Shown: piece after piece, positions 32,649 through 36,359 of the stretch | How positions within the stretch are numbered: the stretch's first letter is position 1 | How the letters are laid out: every line of letters begins with the position of its first letter | NCBI GenBank assembly: GCA_947479085.1 | Contig: CANJYB010000035.1 | Location: 1 to 36,359 of the forward strand | Reading direction: 5' to 3' | From: Bacteroidota bacterium | GTDB taxonomy: Bacteria > Bacteroidota > Bacteroidia > 2-12-FULL-35-15 | DNA length: 36,359 bases | The notes under the pieces: model-generated | The model's input: the letters and a program-made list of their open reading frames with translations, nothing else | Databases searched by the model: none | What the model was told of the DNA's origin: nothing | Program-made: the position numbers and the translations under genes

Positions 32649-34644
32649 ATCTGCCCAGGTATACCATTAATATAGAAACATCGGATGGTGTAATCCCGGA
32701 AATACGAGATGCTTGCCCAATTGTTCTTGGTCTAACTTTGGTTAGCTTTTCTCTTGCCTCTTTTGATAAAGACGTTAGTCTTACATAATCAAAATCATCG
32801 TGAAGAATCAAATCCTCCAGTCTGGTTTGTTTGTCTGCCAATTCATGTTCCTTTGAAATATACCCTTCATACTTCATTAATATCTCTGCCTGCTCAATGC
32901 TTTCCAAATCATATTTTGAGATAAACTCTTTTACCTTTGGCGAATAAATAGCAAAGTCTAAAAGGGTAATTGTTGGCCGAGTTAAGATACCAAACATTTT
33001 TACTTTTTGAATAATAGCAGCGGAGCCAATTGCCTCCAATGCCGGATTAATTTCGGAAGGCTCTATACTTTCCTTTTTGAAATAGTTGATTATTTCATCG
33101 GTTTGTGCCTGCTTAAAATGTACTCTATCCAACCTTTCTTTTTTAGCTAACCCTATTTCATAAGCCTTTGGTGTAAGTCGGATATCGGCATTGTCCTGGC
33201 GAAGTAAAATACGATACTCTGCACGGGAGGTAAACATACGATAAGGCTCTTCCGTTCCTTTGGTCACCAAATCATCAATCAATACTCCGATATATGCTTC
33301 GGAACGGGAAAGAATAAATGGTTCTTTATTGTTTACTTTTAAGTGTGCATTTATTCCGGCCATTAATCCCTGACAAGCTGCTTCTTCATAACCAGTAGTT
33401 CCATTAATTTGTCCTGCGAAATACAGGTTCTTAATTAACTTGGTTTCCAAAGTTAAGTTGAGTTGCTGTGGTGGAAAATAATCGTACTCTATAGCATAAC
33501 CCGGACGGAACATTTTTACATTCTCGAACCCGGGAATTTTTTTTAATGCTTTGTATTGAACATCCTCTGGCAGGGAAGTGGAGAAACCATTGACATAAAT
33601 TTCTACGGTATTCCATCCTTCGGGTTCTACAAATATCTGGTGACGGTTGCGTTCTGCAAATCGTGTAATTTTATCTTCTATGCTTGGACAATATCTTGGT
33701 CCCAAACCTTGAATACGACCCGAGAACATCGGTGATTTTTCGAAACCTGTTCTTAATATTTCATGCACCTCTTCGTTAGTGTAAGTAATGTAACATGGTA
33801 TTTGTCCTTCAGGACCGTTTTCGAAAGCGTCTGTTCGTTTTACTTTAAATGCGAACTCAGGAGTATCTAAATAAGAAAACCTGCTTGGATTTTCGTCTCC
33901 ATGCTGAACTTCCATTTTGGAATAATCCAAAGAACGGCCATCTATACGTGGTGGTGTTCCTGTTTTCATCCTTCCGGATTGAAAGCCGAGTTGTATTAGT
34001 TGTTCTGTAATTCCGGTGCTGGCTTTTTCTCCAGCTCTTCCGCCACCATATTGTTTTTCTCCTAAATGTATTAAGCCATTTAAAAAGGTTCCATTGGTGA
34101 GGATAACAGATTTTGCCCGTATTTCAATGTCCATGCCGGTGATGACACCAACCACCCCTCCCCTTAATCCCCTCCCCGAAGGAGAGGGGGTGTTATCCAA
34201 TCCGCTTACGGAAAGTGTTTCGTTTAATCCTTCTTCGGTAGATGTGCCCTCTACGTTTTCAATAATTAGTCCCTTTACTGTGTCTTGCCAGAAATCGAGG
34301 TTGGGTGTGGCTTCGAGCATTAAACGCCACTCTTCTGCAAACTTCCACCTGTCGCTTTGTGCTCTGGGACTCCACATCGCAGGGCCTTTGGAGCGATTGA
34401 GCATACGGAACTGAACAGCCGTTTTGTCTGTTACAATACCTGAATAACCCCCCATTGCATCTATTTCGCGAACTATCTGACCCTTGGCAATGCCTCCCAT
34501 AGCGGGATTGCAGGACATCTGGGCAATGGTTTGCATATTCATGGTAATCAATAGGGTGGAGGAGCCCATGTTGGCTGCTGCTGCTGCTGCTTCGCATCCG
34601 GCATGGCCGGCTCCTACTACTATTACATCGTATTGTTTAAACAT
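32647..34644 (-). CDS. mnmG: tRNA uridine-5-carboxymethylaminomethyl(34) synthesis enzyme MnmG (GidA)
   Basis: A 665-residue FAD enzyme that works with MnmE to modify wobble U34 of tRNAs. It has the FAD motif 'VGAGHAGCEAA', 'MSCNPAMGGIAKGQIVREIDAMGG', 'QFRMLNRSKGPAMWSPRAQSDR', 'GTFLNGLIHLG', 'MKTGTPPRIDGRSLDYSKM', 'LYFAGQINGTTGYEEAACQGL', and the C-terminal MnmE/tRNA-binding helices ending 'IGQASRISGITPSDVSILMVYL'. Residues ~131-164 are an insertion with 'TPSPSGRGLRGG', absent from the family, which explains the extra ~35 residues over the usual ~625. The ATG at 34644 is used. A TTG at 34665 lies in the promoter motif. Several genomes keep this gene near oriC, and parS-like sites here agree. 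Confidence 0.96.
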   Translation of the reverse strand: MFKQYDVIVVGAGHAGCEAAAAAANMGSSTLLITMNMQTIAQMSCNPAMGGIAKGQIVREIDAMGGYSGIVTDKTAVQFRMLNRSKGPAMWSPRAQSDRWKFAEEWRLMLEATPNLDFWQDTVKGLIIENVEGTSTEEGLNETLSVSGLDNTPSPSGRGLRGGVVGVITGMDIEIRAKSVILTNGTFLNGLIHLGEKQYGGGRAGEKASTGITEQLIQLGFQSGRMKTGTPPRIDGRSLDYSKMEVQHGDENPSRFSYLDTPEFAFKVKRTDAFENGPEGQIPCYITYTNEEVHEILRTGFEKSPMFSGRIQGLGPRYCPSIEDKITRFAERNRHQIFVEPEGWNTVEIYVNGFSTSLPEDVQYKALKKIPGFENVKMFRPGYAIEYDYFPPQQLNLTLETKLIKNLYFAGQINGTTGYEEAACQGLMAGINAHLKVNNKEPFILSRSEAYIGVLIDDLVTKGTEEPYRMFTSRAEYRILLRQDNADIRLTPKAYEIGLAKKERLDRVHFKQAQTDEIINYFKKESIEPSEINPALEAIGSAAIIQKVKMFGILTRPTITLLDFAIYSPKVKEFISKYDLESIEQAEILMKYEGYISKEHELADKQTRLEDLILHDDFDYVRLTSLSKEAREKLTKVRPRTIGQASRISGITPSDVSILMVYLGR
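34153..34254 (-). repeat. in-frame palindromic insertion within mnmG
   Basis: This segment encodes about 34 residues that are absent from MnmG between 'VKGLIIEN' and 'VVGVITGMDIEIRAK'. It contains a strong GC-rich hairpin (arms 34169-34177 and 34181-34189, one mismatch, in a C/G-rich context unlike the AT-rich gene). Length is a multiple of three, so the frame is kept. Confidence 0.7.
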
Positions 34645-34662
34645 TTGTTTTTTATCGGGATG

Positions 34663-34670
34663 CAAAGGTA
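34663..34670 (-). promoter_or_regulatory. putative -7 promoter element TACCTTTG for mnmG
   Basis: A full match to TAnnTTTG on the minus strand, 18 bp upstream of the ATG at 34644. The upstream TTG start overlaps it. Confidence 0.6.
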
Positions 34671-34719
34671 AGTTAATTTGACAATATGGGAATTTGAAAA
34701 TATAAAAAGGGGGAGATTT

Positions 34720-34761
34720 TTAACCACAGAGAAAAAGGAGGAGACGCTGAGGGCGGCAGAG
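34720..34761 (+). repeat. diverged solo copy of the CACAAAG-type arm
   Basis: It begins TTAACCACAGAG and later reads ACGCTGAGGGC, parallel to TTAACCACAAAG and ACGCAAAGGGC in the left arm of the GxxExxY unit. No matching arm or gene is next to it. Confidence 0.5.
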
Positions 34762-34765
34762 CAAT

Positions 34766-34803
34766 AAAAAAAGCCCTGCTAAGCGCTATAGCAAGGCCTT
34801 TTA
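34766..34803 (-). terminator. intrinsic terminator of the fibronectin-III protein gene
   Basis: A GC-rich interrupted dyad (AAGCCcTGCTA / TAGCaAGGcCTT) ends in a seven-base U-run in the leftward transcript, 18 bp after the stop at 34821. Confidence 0.75.
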
Positions 34804-34820
34804 ATCGAATCATTCAATTA

Positions 34821-35417
34821 CTACTTAACCACAATGTCAGTAGCATCTGAATAGTCCAATTGCTCTTCACCCACAACCACAGCTACTCTAAAATAGTAAC
34901 GCTTACCGGAAACCAAATCCCTGATAGTTACCTTAGCTTTAGTGGAGAATTTACTGAATGTCCAGTTTACATTATCTGAACTTATCTGCCATACATACCC
35001 AACATTTTTCTTGAGTTCGTAGGCTTTTCTACGCAAATTAACCGAAAGGGCTTCTCTTCCTTGTTTTGCAGCCAAATCACTGATGTGGATGCTTCCTTTT
35101 CTCTTCCCTTCAAAACCTGCGCTCACTACCATTTCAAGCGCCAGTTCATCGTCTTCCACATCTATCACCACATTCTGCACATGCAACGCCACTTTTTTAA
35201 CTGCTCTGTTAAACTTGGTTTCTTTCTCTGCTATCACTGTCGCTATTCTGCCAGTGTTTGCCAAAACCAATGCTGCCGTGGCACTGTTAAGTGCTGTCAG
35301 TACTGTTGCTGCATCAGGAAAGAACGCATTGCCAGTCATTTTTGCTTTAATAACTGTTCCATACGTTGCTTTTTCCGAAGCATTCTTTCCGGTTAAACCT
35401 TCTAATACTTGTATCAT
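34821..35417 (-). CDS. protein with C-terminal fibronectin type III domain
   Basis: A 198-residue protein without a signal peptide. Residues 1-110 are mostly helical ('AATVLTALNSATAALVLANTGRIATVIAEKETKFNRAVKKVALHVQNVV'). Residues ~115-198 form an Fn3 domain: 'YVWQISSDNVNWTFSKFSTKAKVTIRDLVSGKRYYFRVAVVVGEEQLDYSDATDIVVK', with the Trp, 'GKRYYFRV' and final strand signatures. This combination resembles short structural proteins found in Bacteroidota. The role is unknown. It is preceded on the same strand by a Gly/Met-repeat ORF, 101 bp away, and followed by a clear terminator. Confidence 0.8.
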   Translation of the reverse strand: MIQVLEGLTGKNASEKATYGTVIKAKMTGNAFFPDAATVLTALNSATAALVLANTGRIATVIAEKETKFNRAVKKVALHVQNVVIDVEDDELALEMVVSAGFEGKRKGSIHISDLAAKQGREALSVNLRRKAYELKKNVGYVWQISSDNVNWTFSKFSTKAKVTIRDLVSGKRYYFRVAVVVGEEQLDYSDATDIVVK

Positions 35418-35518
35418 TTTTACCCCCTTCTCTGCCTTATACGCAAGTGCTGCTATGCCTGCACTTCAAAGCTTTAGTTTATATTTAGCATAAATTTGTT
35501 AATTGTATTTTTCATTAT

Positions 35519-35731
35519 TTAGTACCCTTTTATAACTCCTGCCTCCATTCTCATGAATCCGGGTCCAGCTCTCTTAACTCCTGGTCCCGTTCTCATGACT
35601 CCCGGTCCCAATTTCATGAATCCGGGTCCAGCTTTCATAACTCCTGGTCCCACTCTCATGAATCCGGGTCCAGCTTTCATGACTCCTGGTTCCATTCTTA
35701 TGATTCCTGCCCCCATTCTCTTGTTTTTCAT
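35519..35731 (-). CDS. small Gly/Met/Pro-rich heptad-repeat protein (tentative)
   Basis: A 70-residue frame with an ATG in an A-rich, AGGAG-containing upstream region (35732-35760). The product is 'MKNKRMGAGIIRMEPG' followed by seven-residue repeats of the type (VF)MKxGPG and an end 'VIKGY'. The 21-bp DNA repeat keeps both strands open. The opposite frame (35553-35789) encodes MNPGPAL-type repeats. The minus strand is favoured because of its start context and the co-directional neighbour. No family is recognised, and it may not be translated. Confidence 0.4.
   Translation of the reverse strand: MKNKRMGAGIIRMEPGVMKAGPGFMRVGPGVMKAGPGFMKLGPGVMRTGPGVKRAGPGFMRMEAGVIKGY
35529..35717. repeat. tandem array of nine 21-bp units
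   Basis: Unit starts are 35529, 35550, 35571, 35592, 35613, 35634, 35655, 35676 and 35697. The typical unit is TTCATGAATCCGGGTCCAGCT, with substitutions that alternate between two subtypes (AATCCGGGTCCAGCT and ACTCCTGGTCCC-). Units are contiguous. Confidence 0.9.
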
Positions 35732-35978
35732 TGTTTCTTTCTTAATTTGTTTCTCCTCTTCTCACTTTTATAATACCATCACGACTTGAATACGACATGT
35801 TTTTGATAAATTATTTTCTGTTCTTTACTTTTTGTTGGCTTTATTCTTAATTTAAAGAAAGAGACACTTTAATATACATAACGTAAAAACCTTTAAAAAC
35901 CTCCCACTTTTTAAAAAGTATATTTCATTTAGTTTTAATTTAAAAAGAAAGGCCTTTGTATATATAATACCCAAAACC
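35732..35978. other. intergenic region with no recognised gene
   Basis: AT-rich, with several A/T-runs. Its left part is the presumed upstream region of the minus-strand repeat ORF. Its right part ends with GGCCTTTG (35951-35958), a weak relative of the -7 motif before the small ORF at 35979. Confidence 0.5.
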
Positions 35979-36113
35979 ATGAAAACCCGTCATCCTTTTT
36001 TGAAAAATATTTTTCAACCGGTTGTTTTTTGTTTGTTGATTACTTGCTGTAATTGGTTTTACGGGTGTTTTTATAGTATAACGTTAAAAAGAGAAAAAGA
36101 TACAGGGAAATAG
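35979..36113 (+). CDS. possible small membrane or lipoprotein-like peptide
   Basis: A 44-codon frame with an A-rich start context ('cccaaaaccATG'). The peptide is a basic N-terminus ('MKTRHPFLKNIF'), a hydrophobic segment ('PVVFCLLITCC') and a charged tail ('LKREKDTGK'). It resembles a cut-down export signal or a single-pass peptide. There is no family match I can name, and translation is not certain. Confidence 0.3.
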   Translation: MKTRHPFLKNIFQPVVFCLLITCCNWFYGCFYSITLKREKDTGK

Positions 36114-36117
36114 AAAG

Positions 36118-36243
36118 ATGTGCTATTTATGTTTCAATAACGGAAGAGGAAGTGCAATGTGTAATGGCGGGACGCCACTTAATAATCGACACAGGCGAAA
36201 CACGCCTGCACCCAATGTCATTAAGTTAAGGAGACGAAATTAA
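36118..36243 (+). CDS. doubtful 41-codon frame across hairpin repeats
   Basis: Starts 4 bp after the preceding small frame and encodes a Cys- and Arg-rich peptide ('MCYLC', 'RHRRNTPAPN', 'KLRRRN'). Most of it is the translation of the two hairpins at 36165-36208, so it may be only a passenger of a repeat. Confidence 0.15.
   Translation: MCYLCFNNGRGSAMCNGGTPLNNRHRRNTPAPNVIKLRRRN
36165..36208. repeat. two adjacent GC-rich hairpins
   Basis: TGGCG-GGA-CGCCA at 36165-36177 and CAGGCG-AAACA-CGCCTG at 36192-36208. GC-rich dyads in an AT-rich gap suggest an interspersed element or the end of an insertion sequence. Confidence 0.65.
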
Positions 36244-36317
36244 CATTATAGTTTTAATAAGATACAATGAAGTTGGGTAATTCAAGAGGAAACAAGCCCG
36301 AATTTTACAAATAAAAA

Positions 36318-36359
36318 ATGGCAAAAAAAACAATACTCAACTTATTTCAGTATTTAAAA
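36318..36359 (+). CDS. start of a coding region cut by the window edge
   Basis: An ATG in an A-rich context at 36318 opens a frame of 14 codons to the window end (MAKKTILNLFQYLK). This is too short to identify. The basic, helical start and the hairpins upstream would be compatible with a transposase, among many other options. Confidence 0.35.
   Translation, partial: MAKKTILNLFQYLK

Noticed and set aside
34016-34414. 132-codon plus-strand gene opposite mnmG
   Set aside because: Antisense to a strongly supported mnmG. Its Pro/Gly-rich part is the reverse reading of the palindromic insertion.
35553-35789. 78-codon plus-strand gene with PGP repeats and hydrophobic tail
   Set aside because: It competes with the minus-strand frame over the same 21-bp array. 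Its start lies inside the repeat, and the neighbours and start context favour the minus strand.

Overview
The window comes from a Bacteroidota chromosome. The evidence is several type IX secretion (T9SS) C-terminal sorting domains, a GldA-type gliding-motility ABC ATPase, A-rich start regions without Shine-Dalgarno sequences, and many matches to the Bacteroidota -7 promoter motif TAnnTTTG. The genus cannot be told from the sequence. Three parS-like ParB sites around mnmG (gidA) suggest the right-hand part lies in the origin-proximal domain.

Layout. 1-414 is the end of a T9SS-exported protein. 664-2780 is a cassette of an ECF sigma factor with a cysteine-bearing tail, an SRPBCC protein and two small proteins. 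2790-3128 is an alkyltransferase-like protein with Ala in place of the catalytic Cys. 3152-10219 is a block of secreted T9SS cargo: two paralogous 245-247 aa proteins, a propeller-like protein and two large thioredoxin-like/anchor-J proteins. 10313-13416 is a run of a TlpA-type thioredoxin, an outer-membrane barrel and an Omp28-type lipoprotein, followed by a porin-like protein and UbiX. Between ubiX and polA lie two adjacent tandem-repeat arrays (20-bp and 42-bp units).

After polA comes a toxin-antitoxin pair whose ParE-like toxin is broken by one extra copy of a 7-bp tandem unit. gldA follows, then a GxxExxY nuclease-fold gene tightly framed by 43-bp inverted repeats, which looks like a compact mobile element. 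An M13 peptidase and a membrane lipoprotein converge on an 84-bp palindrome that supplies the lipoprotein's last codons. A leader with a promoter and a terminator-like hairpin occurs twice (about 23670 and 24465), once before a lipoprotein gene and once before a tiny remnant. M1 peptidase, LpxH, GAPDH, a Cys/Met-metabolism PLP enzyme, a methyltransferase, a secreted protein, MnmG (carrying an in-frame palindromic insertion) and a fibronectin-III protein complete the gene content. The right end holds a 21-bp repeat ORF and small ORFs of uncertain status.

The most notable theme is how often short repeats shape genes here: a heptamer frameshifts a toxin, palindromes provide coding sequence for MnmG and for a lipoprotein C-terminus, an inverted-repeat pair packages a nuclease-like gene, and three tandem arrays occupy gene borders. 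No tRNA, rRNA or CRISPR array was seen.
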